This document shows, piece by piece, positions 1 through 8,618 of a stretch of 64,000 nt of DNA; position 1 is the stretch's first letter; each line of letters begins with the position of its first letter. A program made the translations under genes and the position numbers. The notes below the pieces were generated by a model. The model did not search any database. It saw only the letters and a list, made by a program, of their open reading frames with translations, and was not told the origin of the DNA. The DNA lies in NCBI RefSeq assembly GCF_000503215.1, contig NZ_AYTD01000013.1, positions 1 to 64,000 on the forward strand. The letters are read 5' to 3'. The stretch comes from Pseudomonas canadensis. GTDB lineage: Bacteria > Pseudomonadota > Gammaproteobacteria > Pseudomonadales > Pseudomonadaceae.

Positions 1-2637
1 AACGCCGATGGCAGCCAGGAAGTCTATGTGCATGACCAGCGGGCGCGGCTGGTGCAGCGGGTGGATCCTGACGGTGCTGAGCACTTCAAATCCTACGATG
101 AGAAAGGCCGGCTGACGGTTGAGCAAGATCCGTTGGGGGCGATCACGGCCTACCAGTACGACGAAGCTGGGCGTTTGGTGGCGTTGTTTCGGGGGAATGA
201 TGAGCCGACGACCTACGAGCATGACAATGGGTTCGTACGGGTTGTGCGGCGTGGTGAAGCGGTTTGGAAGTATGAGCGTAATGACCAGGGCGACGTTACG
301 CGTAGGACCGATCCTGACGGCAACGCTACTGACTACAGCTACAACAAACGCGGACAACTGACGCAGGTTTGGCTGCCGGATCACAGCTGTCACCGACTGG
401 TCTGGAATGAGCACGGGCAATTGCTTGAAGAGCAGTTGCCGAATGGCGGAGTCAAGCGCTACCGCTATGACGATCTCGGGCGAAAAATCAGCCTGGAAGA
501 CGAACACGGCGCGCTCACGCAATTTGAGTGGAACCACGTAGGACGATTAGTCCAAATCGTCTTGCCGAGCGGTGATACGCGTAAATATACCTACAACGCG
601 TACGGAAAAATCACCTCCGAACGCGATGAACTCGGCCACGTCACTCGCTACGAATACGCCGATGGCCTGCACCTGATCAGCCGGCGCATCAACGCCGATG
701 GCACTCAGATCAAATACCGTTACGACAATGTGCGGTTATTGCTGACCGAGATCGAAAATGAGGTGGGCGAAACCTACCGACTCCAGTATCACACCAATGG
801 CCTGATCCAACAGGAAACCGGCTTTGACGGCCAGCGCACTGCTTACCTCTACGACCTCAACGGCAACCTGCAGGAAAAGACCGAGCATGGCGATGACGGT
901 AGTCAGCTGGTTACCCACTACGAGCGCGATTATGTCGGACGGCTCGTAAGAAAAGCCCTGCCCGACGGCAACCATGTCGATTACACCTACGACCGTCAAG
1001 GCAATCTCCTAAGCGTCGAAGATGGCCACTGGGCGTTGGCCTACGAGTACGACAGCCAAAACCGTCTCACCGCCGAACACCAAGGCTGGGGCACGCTGCG
1101 CTATGGCTACGACGCCTGCGGCCAACTGCAAAACCTACGCCTGCCCGACAGCAATCGGGTGGCGTTCAACCACGGCAAAGGCGGCCACCTAGTCACCGTC
1201 GAACTGAACTGTGAAACCCTTACCTCCCACCTGTTCAAGGCCGGTCAGGAACACCAACGCCAACAAGGCCAACTGATCAGCCACTACCACTACGACGATC
1301 AACAACGCCTGCACGCCCACGCCGTTACCCAACAGCAACACACCCTCTACCAACGCCACTACGACTACGACAAATCCGGCAACCTCACCCGCCTGCTCGA
1401 CACCCACAAAGGCGACCACCACTACCACTACGATCCGCTAAACCGCCTCACCCGGGCCAACCACTCGCAAGGCGAGCAAGAACGCTTCGGCCACGACCCC
1501 GCCGGCAACCTGCTCATGCAAAACCGCCCCGGCCCCGACATCGTGGCCGGCAACCGCCTGATGATCCAAGGCGACCACCATTACGACTACGACGCCTTCG
1601 GCAACCTTATCCGCGAACGGCGTGGCAAAGGCCATCAACTCGTTACTGAATACCGCTACGACTGCCAGCACCGCCTGATCGGCATCAAAAAACCCAACGG
1701 CCAGACCGCCAGCTATCGCTACGACCCGTTTGGGCGGCGCATCAGCAAGACCGTTGATAGCACAACTACCGAGTTTTTCTGGCAAGGCGACAGACTCATC
1801 GCCGAACACCAGACGGATCGCCACCGCAGTTACCTCTACGAGCCCGACAGCTTCCGGCCATTGGCGCTGCTGGAAGGCTTTGGTCCAAAGGAAACCAAGC
1901 CCTACCACTACCAACTCGACCACCTCGGCACCCCGCAGGAACTCACCGATACCAACGGCGAAATCGTCTGGTCCGCGCACTACCGCGCCTACGGCGAAAT
2001 CAGCCGTCTCGACATAGGAAAAGTGGACAATCCGCTTCGTTTCCAAGGCCAATACTTCGACCAAGAAAGTGGGCTGCACTACAACCGTCATCGCTACTAC
2101 AATCCGGATGTCGGTCGCTACCTGACGCCTGATCCGGTGAAACTGGCAGGAGGCATCAACGCGTATCAGTACGCGCAGAATCCAATCGGATGGATAGATC
2201 CTCTAGGCCTAAACTGTAAGAACGCGAACTGTCCTGAAGGGCCCTATAGCGTAATAGTTCCGGGAGGAGGTTTAGATGCACATGAGAAGGCAGGAGGACA
2301 TTTAATGGAAAAGCACATAGGTAGAAGCGACAAACAATTGTTGGACCGTTTGAAACAAGAACCACACATCCCAGCCGCCTCTACTTTCCATGACAGAGCC
2401 AGCGCAGAGCATGAAGTATCGACTGTACTGGATCAAAACAAAGCAAAAATCGATAAATTTTTAAAGGGAACAAAGAATCAAACCGTCATCACTCAAAAAA
2501 CCAACTACCCCGTAGGCACGAGCTTTAAAAAGAACAGCACAACAGCGCTTCCGGGAAAGGAAATTCAACTGATAATCCGTAGAGATCATAAAATGCATAC
2601 TGGCTACCGAATTCATACTGGATTTCCAAACCCATGA
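1..2637 (+). CDS. Rhs/YD-repeat polymorphic toxin with RNase A-like C-terminal domain (5' partial)
   Basis: The reading frame is open from base 1, so the N-terminus lies outside the window. About 700 residues are tandem YD repeats (units such as YDxxGNL and YRYDxxGR), which in the Rhs family fold into a shell enclosing the toxin. They end in the Rhs core signature near 2130-2210 (RYLTPDPVKLAGG, then WIDPLGLN). The last roughly 145 residues after DPLGL are unrelated to the repeats. They contain DAHEKAGGHLMEKHIG, an RL pair downstream, and a terminal MHTGYRIHTGFP, the layout of the bacterial CdiA-CT RNase A family. The predicted activity is tRNA or other RNA cleavage in a competitor cell. The tail is clearly AT-richer than the core, as expected for an exchanged toxin module. 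The delivery route (T6SS or other) is not visible. Family call strong; toxin-type call by eye. Confidence 0.9.
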   Translation, partial: NADGSQEVYVHDQRARLVQRVDPDGAEHFKSYDEKGRLTVEQDPLGAITAYQYDEAGRLVALFRGNDEPTTYEHDNGFVRVVRRGEAVWKYERNDQGDVTRRTDPDGNATDYSYNKRGQLTQVWLPDHSCHRLVWNEHGQLLEEQLPNGGVKRYRYDDLGRKISLEDEHGALTQFEWNHVGRLVQIVLPSGDTRKYTYNAYGKITSERDELGHVTRYEYADGLHLISRRINADGTQIKYRYDNVRLLLTEIENEVGETYRLQYHTNGLIQQETGFDGQRTAYLYDLNGNLQEKTEHGDDGSQLVTHYERDYVGRLVRKALPDGNHVDYTYDRQGNLLSVEDGHWALAYEYDSQNRLTAEHQGWGTLRYGYDACGQLQNLRLPDSNRVAFNHGKGGHLVTVELNCETLTSHLFKAGQEHQRQQGQLISHYHYDDQQRLHAHAVTQQQHTLYQRHYDYDKSGNLTRLLDTHKGDHHYHYDPLNRLTRANHSQGEQERFGHDPAGNLLMQNRPGPDIVAGNRLMIQGDHHYDYDAFGNLIRERRGKGHQLVTEYRYDCQHRLIGIKKPNGQTASYRYDPFGRRISKTVDSTTTEFFWQGDRLIAEHQTDRHRSYLYEPDSFRPLALLEGFGPKETKPYHYQLDHLGTPQELTDTNGEIVWSAHYRAYGEISRLDIGKVDNPLRFQGQYFDQESGLHYNRHRYYNPDVGRYLTPDPVKLAGGINAYQYAQNPIGWIDPLGLNCKNANCPEGPYSVIVPGGGLDAHEKAGGHLMEKHIGRSDKQLLDRLKQEPHIPAASTFHDRASAEHEVSTVLDQNKAKIDKFLKGTKNQTVITQKTNYPVGTSFKKNSTTALPGKEIQLIIRRDHKMHTGYRIHTGFPNP

Positions 2638-2957
2638 ATCAAGACTATCCTGAGCTACAGCAATTTCTTGCGGGTTACTTCAATCAAGACTGGGTTGATG
2701 ACCACAAAAAAGCGGACGACGTTATTAAATATTTTATCTCCGAATCATCTGAAGATACGCTATTAGAAGTGCAAGAAGAACTAGATAAGCTAATGCGAAG
2801 TGGAACGACAGAGCAAGAGCTCGAAAATTACTTATTCAGTGATATCGGTTGCTATTATTATTATCGCAGCGAATGGCCCGACGGAATCACTTGGCTGAGA
2901 CATGTCGTATCAATACTGAAAAATGGAATCCTCCAAATGAAAAATGAAAAAAACTAA
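2634..2957 (+). CDS. CdiI-type immunity protein for the Rhs toxin
   Basis: This 107-residue acidic protein starts at an ATG overlapping the Rhs stop by 4 bp (ATGA), so it is translationally coupled to the toxin. It opens with NQDYPELQQFLAGYFNQDW and continues with a helical, Asp/Glu-rich body. That matches what I recall of the CdiI_2 family of contact-dependent inhibition immunity proteins, which pair with RNase A-like toxins. It has no signal peptide or membrane segment, consistent with binding and blocking the toxin in the cytoplasm of the producer. Base composition is AT-rich like the toxin tail, so both appear to have been acquired as one module. The family name is from memory; position and size make the immunity role likely. 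Confidence 0.8.
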   Translation: MNQDYPELQQFLAGYFNQDWVDDHKKADDVIKYFISESSEDTLLEVQEELDKLMRSGTTEQELENYLFSDIGCYYYYRSEWPDGITWLRHVVSILKNGILQMKNEKN

Positions 2958-2985
2958 ACGACGCTTAATAAAGCGAGACCCACTC

Positions 2986-3078
2986 CTGTGGCAAGCGAGC
3001 TTGCTCGCGTTGGGCCGCGCAGCGGCCCCAATCCAGGCAATGGTTTTTTTAGTTAATTCGGCACCGCCTGCTCACCAC
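2986..3078. repeat. REP-like palindromic repeat, family A copy 1
   Basis: Begins CTGTGGCAAGCGAGCTTGCT and contains the hairpin core GGGCCGCGCAGCGGCCC; ends CTCACCAC. The first 57 or so bases match the copy at 43856 almost base for base, while the middle is shortened. It sits between the immunity gene and nudK and fills most of that gap. Confidence 0.75.
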
Positions 3079-3109
3079 AATGATCGTATTCACCCGCTAA
3101 TCAGCGAAT

Positions 3110-3697
3110 TCACCACCCTTCTTTGAGCATCCGCAACTCCAAATGCTGCAACAACATAATGGTCTTCCCATCCACAATCTCCCCGCTCTGCACCATCCCC
3201 AGCGCCTGTTCAAACCCCAGCTCCAGCACCTCGATATCCTCACCCTCCTCTTCCAGCCCACCGCCGCTCCCCACCCGATCCCCCGGCTGATACTCACCGA
3301 TGAAAAAGTGGATCCGCTCCGTCACCGACCCCGGGCTCATGAACGCCGCATAGATCTTCTCCACATGCCCCACGCGATACCCGGTTTCCTCTTCCGCTTC
3401 CAGGCGAATACGTTCTTCGGGACTGGCGTTGTCGAGTAAACCGGCCGCCGCCTCGATCAGGTAGCCGGGGTAGTCATTGACGAACGTCGGCATGCGAAAT
3501 TGGCGGATCAGCAACACCGTGCGCTGCTCGCGGTTGTACAGCAGGATGGTCGCGCCATTGCCGCGGTCGTATACCTCGCGGGTCTGGGTTTGCCAACTGC
3601 CGTCGCGGCGGCGCAGGTCGAAGCTGTATTTTTTCAGCAGGTACCAGTTTTCCGAGAGGGTCTCTTCGGCGGTGATGCGAACGGGGCTGTTGTCCAT
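3110..3697 (-). CDS. nudK: GDP-mannose pyrophosphatase, Nudix family
   Basis: The 195-residue protein follows E. coli NudK closely as I recall it: EVYDRGNGATILLYN, VLLIRQFRMPTFVN, YMSPG-type loop (FMSPGSVTERIHFFIGEY), and the ending EDIEVLELGFEQAL. NudK hydrolyses GDP-mannose to GMP and mannose-1-phosphate in the cytoplasm. The Nudix box is GLLDNASPEERIRLEAEEET, keeping the metal-binding EAEEETG. The first Glu of the consensus is Ser here and the Arg before the EAxEE is Leu. I chose the ATG at 3697; a TTG five codons upstream is in frame but aligns less well. It lies 11 bp after the SDR gene and is probably cotranscribed with it. Confidence 0.88.
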   Translation of the reverse strand: MDNSPVRITAEETLSENWYLLKKYSFDLRRRDGSWQTQTREVYDRGNGATILLYNREQRTVLLIRQFRMPTFVNDYPGYLIEAAAGLLDNASPEERIRLEAEEETGYRVGHVEKIYAAFMSPGSVTERIHFFIGEYQPGDRVGSGGGLEEEGEDIEVLELGFEQALGMVQSGEIVDGKTIMLLQHLELRMLKEGW

Positions 3698-3708
3698 GCT
3701 CGGGTTTC

Positions 3709-4566
3709 TCAAGAAAAGGGTTGTGTTTGTTTGATGCTGTTCCAGGCAGCAGCGACTGCTTCGGCGCTACTCGCCTTGATCCGTGCGAGGTTGCGCGGGT
3801 AGTCCACCCCTGGGTTTTCGGTGAAGCGCGTGGCCGTGAATTGGCCGTTGCTGGCGCGCAGGATATAACCCGTGTCCTCGCACTGTGAGGAGGCGAGAAA
3901 CAGCACGCCCGGCGTCACCCAGTCGGGCTTGAGTTCGTCCGGTTCTTCGGTCACGCCCCACATGCGCGTCTTGGCGACCGGTGAGATTGCATTGACCTTG
4001 ATCCCGGCCTCAGCACCTTCGTGGCTCAACGCGTTCATGATCCCCAGTTGCGCCATCTTGCCCGCGCTGTAGGCCACCAGGCCGGTCTGCTCATACTGTG
4101 CGTACATGGCGCGGTCGGAGGTGGTGAGGATGATGCGCGGCGCAGATGAGCGCAGCAGGTGCGGCCAGGCGTGCTTGCACAGCCACAGCGGTGCGTAGAG
4201 ATTGATGTCCATGGCGCGTTGCAGGAACGCGGCGTCAAGGTCGGCGATGTTCTGGTAACCGACCCAGCCGGCGTTGTGGATCAGGATGTCGAGTTGGCCA
4301 AAGGCCTCGATGGCGTAGGTGATCAGTTGCTCGCAACCCGCGTTCGTGGACAGGTCACCGCCGTGGCCGATCACGTTCAAGCCTTCGGCCTGCAAGGCTT
4401 CTGCCGCGGCCTGGACCACCGAGGCATCGCTGCCCGCGCCGGCATTGTCGGCACCGATATCGCTGATCACCACCCGTGCGCCGCCCTGGGCCAAAGCCCG
4501 TGCGTAACTGAGACCCAACCCGCGTGCACCGCCGGTGATGACTGCAATTTTGCCTGTGAAATCCAT
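3709..4566 (-). CDS. SDR family NAD(P)-dependent oxidoreductase
   Basis: A 285-residue short-chain dehydrogenase. The Rossmann motif TGGARGLG is at residues 11-18, NAG at 98-100, and the catalytic Ser-Tyr-Lys at about S150, Y166 and K170 (YSAGK). After the catalytic lysine the protein carries a longer C-terminus than a minimal SDR (PDWVTPGVLFLASSQCEDTG). This resembles the dehydrogenase region of peroxisomal multifunctional enzyme type 2 and related hydroxyacyl-CoA SDRs. The ATG at 4566 follows an AGGAG. It is first in a two-gene unit with nudK. The substrate cannot be predicted. Confidence 0.85.
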   Translation of the reverse strand: MDFTGKIAVITGGARGLGLSYARALAQGGARVVISDIGADNAGAGSDASVVQAAAEALQAEGLNVIGHGGDLSTNAGCEQLITYAIEAFGQLDILIHNAGWVGYQNIADLDAAFLQRAMDINLYAPLWLCKHAWPHLLRSSAPRIILTTSDRAMYAQYEQTGLVAYSAGKMAQLGIMNALSHEGAEAGIKVNAISPVAKTRMWGVTEEPDELKPDWVTPGVLFLASSQCEDTGYILRASNGQFTATRFTENPGVDYPRNLARIKASSAEAVAAAWNSIKQTQPFS

Positions 4567-4729
4567 GTGCTTGCTCTCCTGTTCGGGCCGCCCACCCTAA
4601 CAACCTCGGCGCGCCTTGTTCAATGCTGTAATACTTTGCAAGCAATCCCCGTTGACGGCTGTCGAATTAATTCCTGCCTGGCTGGGCCATCTGGTAAAAC
4701 CCCTGCTTCACCTTTTTCCTGGAACCTTC

Positions 4730-5656
4730 ATGTCCTCTCGTTTTCTCTCGCGCCTGAGCCTGCGCTGGTTTCCCATGGTGTGCATGGCGTTGTTGATCGT
4801 CGGCCTGCCGGTGGGTTGCGCGGTGCTGCAACACAAGGAGCGCGAACTGGTGTTTCGCATCGAGCCGGGTACCGCCAGTTGGTACAGCGGCTTGCCCAAG
4901 GCGGTGCAAGAGTTCGAACTCAAGCCGGCCAGTTTCAAAGCCGGACAGAATATCCATGGCTGGTGGTACCCGGCGGACAACAAAGACGCGCCCGCGGTCC
5001 TCTACCTGCACGGCGTGCGCTGGAACCTCACCGGGCAACTGTTTCGCATCGAGCAGCTGCACGCCCTGGGTTATTCGGTACTGGCTATCGACTATCGCGG
5101 CTTCGGCCAGAGCCACGGCGAGCTGCCTTCGGAAACCACGGTTTACGAAGACGCGCGCGTCGCCTGGGAACGTTTCCAGGTGCTGCAACCGGACCCGAAT
5201 AAACGCCTGATCTACGGACATTCCCTGGGGGGCGCGGTGGCCATCGACCTGGCTGCCGAGCTGGGCAAACAGACTCCACTGCCGGTGCGCGGGCTGGTGA
5301 TCGAATCCACCTTCACGTCGCTGGCAGATGTGGCCACGGCCGTGGCGAATACCTCGTTGCCGGTGCGCTGGTTGCTGTCGCAGAAATTCGATTCCATCGA
5401 CAAGATTGCCGATATCCATATGCCGCTGCTGGTGGTGCATGGCCTTGATGATCGCTACGTGCCGCCGCGTTTCAGCCAGCAATTGTTTGAAGCTGCCCAG
5501 GAACCCAAGCGGCTGTTATTGGTGCCCGGTGCCAGCCATAACAACAGCATGAGCCTGGCCGGTCGCAGCTATGGCCAGGCGCTGGAAAAACTGATGCACG
5601 CGAAGATGCCGGACCAGGTTGCCACACACTCCACAGGTCGAAGCGCAGACTCGTAA
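4730..5656 (+). CDS. Membrane-anchored or exported alpha/beta hydrolase
   Basis: A 308-residue serine hydrolase of the BEM46/YfhR type. An N-terminal hydrophobic stretch (residues about 14-30) ends in VGLPVGC, so it is either a signal anchor or an atypical lipoprotein signal, because proline at -3 departs from the lipobox. The oxyanion region is YLHGVRWNL, the nucleophile elbow is GHSLGG with Ser165, the acid is in VVHGLDDRYVPP, and the His is in GASHNN. The frame is open further upstream, but ATG 4730 gives the proper signal sequence. It is convergent with the 2-hydroxyacid dehydrogenase gene. The substrate is unknown. Confidence 0.82.
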   Translation: MSSRFLSRLSLRWFPMVCMALLIVGLPVGCAVLQHKERELVFRIEPGTASWYSGLPKAVQEFELKPASFKAGQNIHGWWYPADNKDAPAVLYLHGVRWNLTGQLFRIEQLHALGYSVLAIDYRGFGQSHGELPSETTVYEDARVAWERFQVLQPDPNKRLIYGHSLGGAVAIDLAAELGKQTPLPVRGLVIESTFTSLADVATAVANTSLPVRWLLSQKFDSIDKIADIHMPLLVVHGLDDRYVPPRFSQQLFEAAQEPKRLLLVPGASHNNSMSLAGRSYGQALEKLMHAKMPDQVATHSTGRSADS

Positions 5657-5784
5657 AAGCGTATTTCGGCACTGGGTTCGCGCTTGCGTGTCAAGCGCAA
5701 ACCCTGCCCATACTGGGCCAAAACAGAAGTTGATCAAATAATGACCTCTGCCGAAATCGCCAACCCTGCCGGGGCTTCGCAAAG

Positions 5785-5793
5785 TTATCCACA
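5785..5793 (+). other. DnaA-box-like nonamer
   Basis: TTATCCACA, an exact match to the DnaA-box consensus, in an intergenic gap. It is single and isolated, so it is not evidence of an origin. Confidence 0.3.
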
Positions 5794-5810
5794 GAGATAC
5801 CCACGGTTTT

Positions 5811-5852
5811 CGTGGACAACTCTTTTTATATTTTTACGTTTTTTTTGCTCAG
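5811..5852 (+). terminator. Rho-independent terminator candidate after the hydrolase gene
   Basis: CCACG-GTTTT-CGTGG hairpin at 5811-5825, followed by T-rich DNA (CTTTTTATATTTTTACGTTTTTTTT). The stem is short. On the other strand the overlapping TTTTGC-TGA-GCAAAA hairpin contains the stop codon of the facing gene and precedes an A/T run, so the gap may serve both. Confidence 0.45.
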
Positions 5853-7009
5853 CAAAAGCTTTCAGGAAATGTACCGGGCAACAAAATCTCGCGATTCACA
5901 TCGCGTATATCGTTATACCCACACAATGCCATCGACACGTCCAACTCACGGGCGATGATCTCAAGCGCCTTGGTCACACCCGCCTCGCCCATCGCGCCCA
6001 AACCATACAAATGCGGGCGGCCGATCATGGTGCCTTTGGCGCCCAATGCCATCGCTTTGAGCACGTCCTGGCCGGAGCGAATGCCACCGTCGAGCCATAC
6101 CTCAATGCGCTCACCCACCGCTTCGACAATCGCCGGCAACTGGCTGATGCTCGAAGGCGCACCGTCCAGTTGACGGCCACCGTGGTTGCTCACCACCAGT
6201 GCGTCGGCACCGGCGTTCGCCGCTAGGCGAGCGTCTTCTACATCAAGAATGCCCTTGATGATCAACTTGCCGCCCCAGCACTTCTTGATCCACTCCACAT
6301 CATCCCAGCTCAGGCGCGGATCGAACTGCTGGGCGGTCCAGGAAGACAGCGAACTCATGTCTGCCACGCCTTTCACGTGCCCGACGATGTTGCCGAACCC
6401 CCGGCGTTTAGTGCCGAGCATGCCCATCACCCAGCGCGGCTTGGTGGCCATGTTGAGGATATTCGGCAAGGTCAGTTTCGGCGGCGCCGACAGGCCATTG
6501 ATCAAATCCTTGTGACGCTGGCCAAGGATCTGCAGGTCGAGGGTCAGCACCAGCGCATCCACACCGGCAGCCTTGGCCCGCTCGATCAGTTGTTCGATAA
6601 AGCCGCGGTCGCGCATCACATAGAGTTGGAACCAGAACGGCTGGCCGACGTGCTCGGCGATGTCTTCCAGGGAGCAGATGCTCATGGTCGACAAGGTGTA
6701 GCGCAGGCCAAATGCGGCGGCGGCGCGCGCGGTCAGAATCTCGCCATCGGCGTGCTGCATACCGGCCAATCCGGTGGGTGCCAGTGCCACCGGCATGGCC
6801 ATCTCCTGGCCGATCATCGTGGCGCGGATCGAGCGCTCATCAATGTTGCGCGCCACCCGCTGGCGGAACTTGATGCTGGCAAAATCACTTTCATTTGCCC
6901 GGTAAGTGCTCTCAGTCCAGGAGCCGGAATCAGCGTAGTCGTAGAACATGCGTGGGACACGTTTTTGCGCGAGCTTGCGTAAATCTTCGATGGTTGTAAT
7001 CAACGACAT
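5849..7009 (-). CDS. FMN-dependent 2-hydroxyacid dehydrogenase/oxidase (LldD-like)
   Basis: A 386-residue (S)-2-hydroxyacid oxidising flavoenzyme. The family residues are visible: Tyr23, FQLYVMRDR around Tyr130, Asp158, Arg165 in LGQRHKD, Lys252 in IIKGI, and the catalytic His276 with Arg279 in SNHGGRQLDG. It resembles E. coli LldD across its length (386 against 396 residues), but the loop normally reading VDxPxxGxRxxD is LDLQILGQRHKD here. L-lactate, mandelate or another 2-hydroxyacid could be the substrate, so no symbol is given. The ATG at 7009 has a GAGGTG ahead. It is divergent from a DeoR regulator with a perfect palindrome between them. Confidence 0.85.
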   Translation of the reverse strand: MSLITTIEDLRKLAQKRVPRMFYDYADSGSWTESTYRANESDFASIKFRQRVARNIDERSIRATMIGQEMAMPVALAPTGLAGMQHADGEILTARAAAAFGLRYTLSTMSICSLEDIAEHVGQPFWFQLYVMRDRGFIEQLIERAKAAGVDALVLTLDLQILGQRHKDLINGLSAPPKLTLPNILNMATKPRWVMGMLGTKRRGFGNIVGHVKGVADMSSLSSWTAQQFDPRLSWDDVEWIKKCWGGKLIIKGILDVEDARLAANAGADALVVSNHGGRQLDGAPSSISQLPAIVEAVGERIEVWLDGGIRSGQDVLKAMALGAKGTMIGRPHLYGLGAMGEAGVTKALEIIARELDVSMALCGYNDIRDVNREILLPGTFPESFC

Positions 7010-7083
7010 CTAGGTCACCTCTCCCTGAACTGAATGCTGAGAGTAACCGCCCATCGCCTGCGCAACCAGCCATTGCGTTTAGA

Positions 7084-7097
7084 TAGCCGTACGGCTA
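7084..7097. promoter_or_regulatory. Perfect 14-bp palindrome, candidate DeoR operator
   Basis: TAGCCGTACGGCTA lies between two divergent genes, 34 bp before the DeoR start codon. A DeoR-type protein commonly binds such a site to control its own and the adjacent catabolic gene; binding here is inferred. Confidence 0.5.
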
Positions 7098-7130
7098 ACC
7101 TCGCAGAAACCTGCAAAAAAGCGCACAAAC

Positions 7131-7916
7131 ATGCACAACACTCATCACGACATCGACCTGCCTTCTTTGCGCAAACAGAAAATCCTGTTGCTGCTAGAGC
7201 GCGATGGCAAAGTCACCGCCTCGGAGCTGGTGGAACACTTTGCCGTGTCCCAGGACACCATCCGCCGCGACCTCGGCGAACTCGCGGCCGCCGGCCTGTT
7301 GCAACGCGTCCACGGTGGCGCCCTGCCCCGGCCCAAAGACACCGGCAAAGACTTCTTCACTCGCGTCGGCGAGACCAGCGAAGCCAAGCGTCACCTTGCG
7401 CGGCTGGCCGCCGACCGTGTGGAAGATGGGCAGATCGTACTGTTCGATTCCGGCTCTACCACGCTGCAGATTGCCCAGTCATTGCCGCGCTCGATTCGCC
7501 TCACTGTGGTCACGACATCGCCCATGATCGCCATCGCCTTGGCCGACCATCCCGATGTGAAAGTGATCCTCACGGGCGGCCAGCTCAACCCGGCGACCCT
7601 GTCCACCAGCGGCCATGAAACTGTGCGCATGATCCAGGGCATCAAGGCCGATTTACTGTTCACCGGCGTGTGTGCGCTGCATCCGCAAGTGGGCATCAGC
7701 TCGCTGCATTTTGATGAGGTGGCGGTCAAACAAGCTCTGCTCGACAGCGCCTCCCATGTGGTAGCGGTGACCATGGCCGATAAACTCGGTGCCGTGGAGC
7801 CTTTTGTGGTGGCACCGTGCAGCCGTATTCACACGTTGATTACCGAGTGGCATGTACCAAGTGTGGAGGCGTATGAGCAACTAGGGTTGGAAGTGCTACG
7901 CGTGGAAGTCGAGTAG
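7131..7916 (+). CDS. DeoR/GlpR family transcriptional regulator
   Basis: 261 residues in the two-domain DeoR layout. The N-terminal winged helix has the family signature (VTASELVEHFAVSQDTIRRD, then LQRVHGGALPR at about residues 50-66). The C-terminal sugar-phosphate-isomerase-like sensor domain has LFDSGSTTLQIAQSLP and the VILTGGQL region. DeoR proteins usually respond to a phosphorylated sugar or related metabolite. The gene is divergent from the FMN 2-hydroxyacid dehydrogenase, its likely target. The last 21 bp overlap the convergent DUF72 gene. Confidence 0.88.
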   Translation: MHNTHHDIDLPSLRKQKILLLLERDGKVTASELVEHFAVSQDTIRRDLGELAAAGLLQRVHGGALPRPKDTGKDFFTRVGETSEAKRHLARLAADRVEDGQIVLFDSGSTTLQIAQSLPRSIRLTVVTTSPMIAIALADHPDVKVILTGGQLNPATLSTSGHETVRMIQGIKADLLFTGVCALHPQVGISSLHFDEVAVKQALLDSASHVVAVTMADKLGAVEPFVVAPCSRIHTLITEWHVPSVEAYEQLGLEVLRVEVE

Positions 7917-8618
7917 GCACAGCGCGTCGGGCGTGGCCAAACCGCTGGCGGTATTGTCGAAGATGCACCAGGTGGGAATGCCAGCCGCAACAGACGCACT
8001 CAATAAACGCGCATACGCCTGAATGCGTTCAGGCCCATAACCACTGTGGTAGATACGCGGTGCTCCGTGCAGGCGCCAATAATGCACGCCCTGCCAACCG
8101 GCCGGAGCATTTCCCGCCTCGATGACCGGCGGGTCGGCAGCCACTCGCCCAATCTGCAGATCCTGCAGCATCTCTTCAGCCGCTAACCAACTCGCGTGCC
8201 GTGGTTCCAATACGACAGCGCCTGTAAACCGTCGGCGCAACAGCGTGAAGAATGCGTTGGCAACAACCGGTTCGTAATTCAACGAAGGCGGCAATTGCAC
8301 CAGCAGGCAACCTAACTTTTTACCCAGTTGCAGGCATTGCCCGAGAAACGCATCCAGTGCGGCCTCGCAGCCCTGCAAGCGCAATTCATGCGTGATGCGC
8401 TTGGGCACTTTGACCGAAAAACCAAAGCCCGACGGCACCGAATGTGCCCAACGCGCGTACGTCTTCGCCAAGTGCGGACGATAGAACGAACTGTTGATTT
8501 CCACCGCATTGAAGCGCGAAGCATAACGCTCCAAATGCGTGCCCTCGTCGGCAAATGCTGCCCAGTACTCACGCGGCAAACTCCAGCCGGCACAGCCCAC
8601 AAACAGGGTTGCCGTCAA
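7896..8618 (-). CDS. DUF72 (YecE-like) protein
   Basis: 240 residues with the DUF72 start FVGCAGWSLPREYW and the characteristic FNAVEINSSFYRPH and FSVKVPKRITHE blocks, which form a TIM-barrel-like fold of unknown reaction. The start is a TTG at 8618 that overlaps the stop of the upstream helix-hairpin-helix gene (TTGA), with AAGGTG upstream, so the two are translationally coupled. The C-terminus (IPTWCIFDNTASGLATPDAL) is also typical. Function unknown. Confidence 0.82.
   Translation of the reverse strand: MTATLFVGCAGWSLPREYWAAFADEGTHLERYASRFNAVEINSSFYRPHLAKTYARWAHSVPSGFGFSVKVPKRITHELRLQGCEAALDAFLGQCLQLGKKLGCLLVQLPPSLNYEPVVANAFFTLLRRRFTGAVVLEPRHASWLAAEEMLQDLQIGRVAADPPVIEAGNAPAGWQGVHYWRLHGAPRIYHSGYGPERIQAYARLLSASVAAGIPTWCIFDNTASGLATPDALCLLDFHA

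Noticed and set aside
2944..3126. Open frame of 60 codons after the immunity gene
   Set aside because: It runs through the family A repeat; the same peptide-like text (LALGRAAAPIQAM) reappears in the repeat at 43871, so it is repeat translation, not a gene.
5781..5852. Possible replication origin (DnaA box plus AT-rich DNA)
   Set aside because: Only one box and no dnaA, dnaN, parAB or other origin genes nearby.
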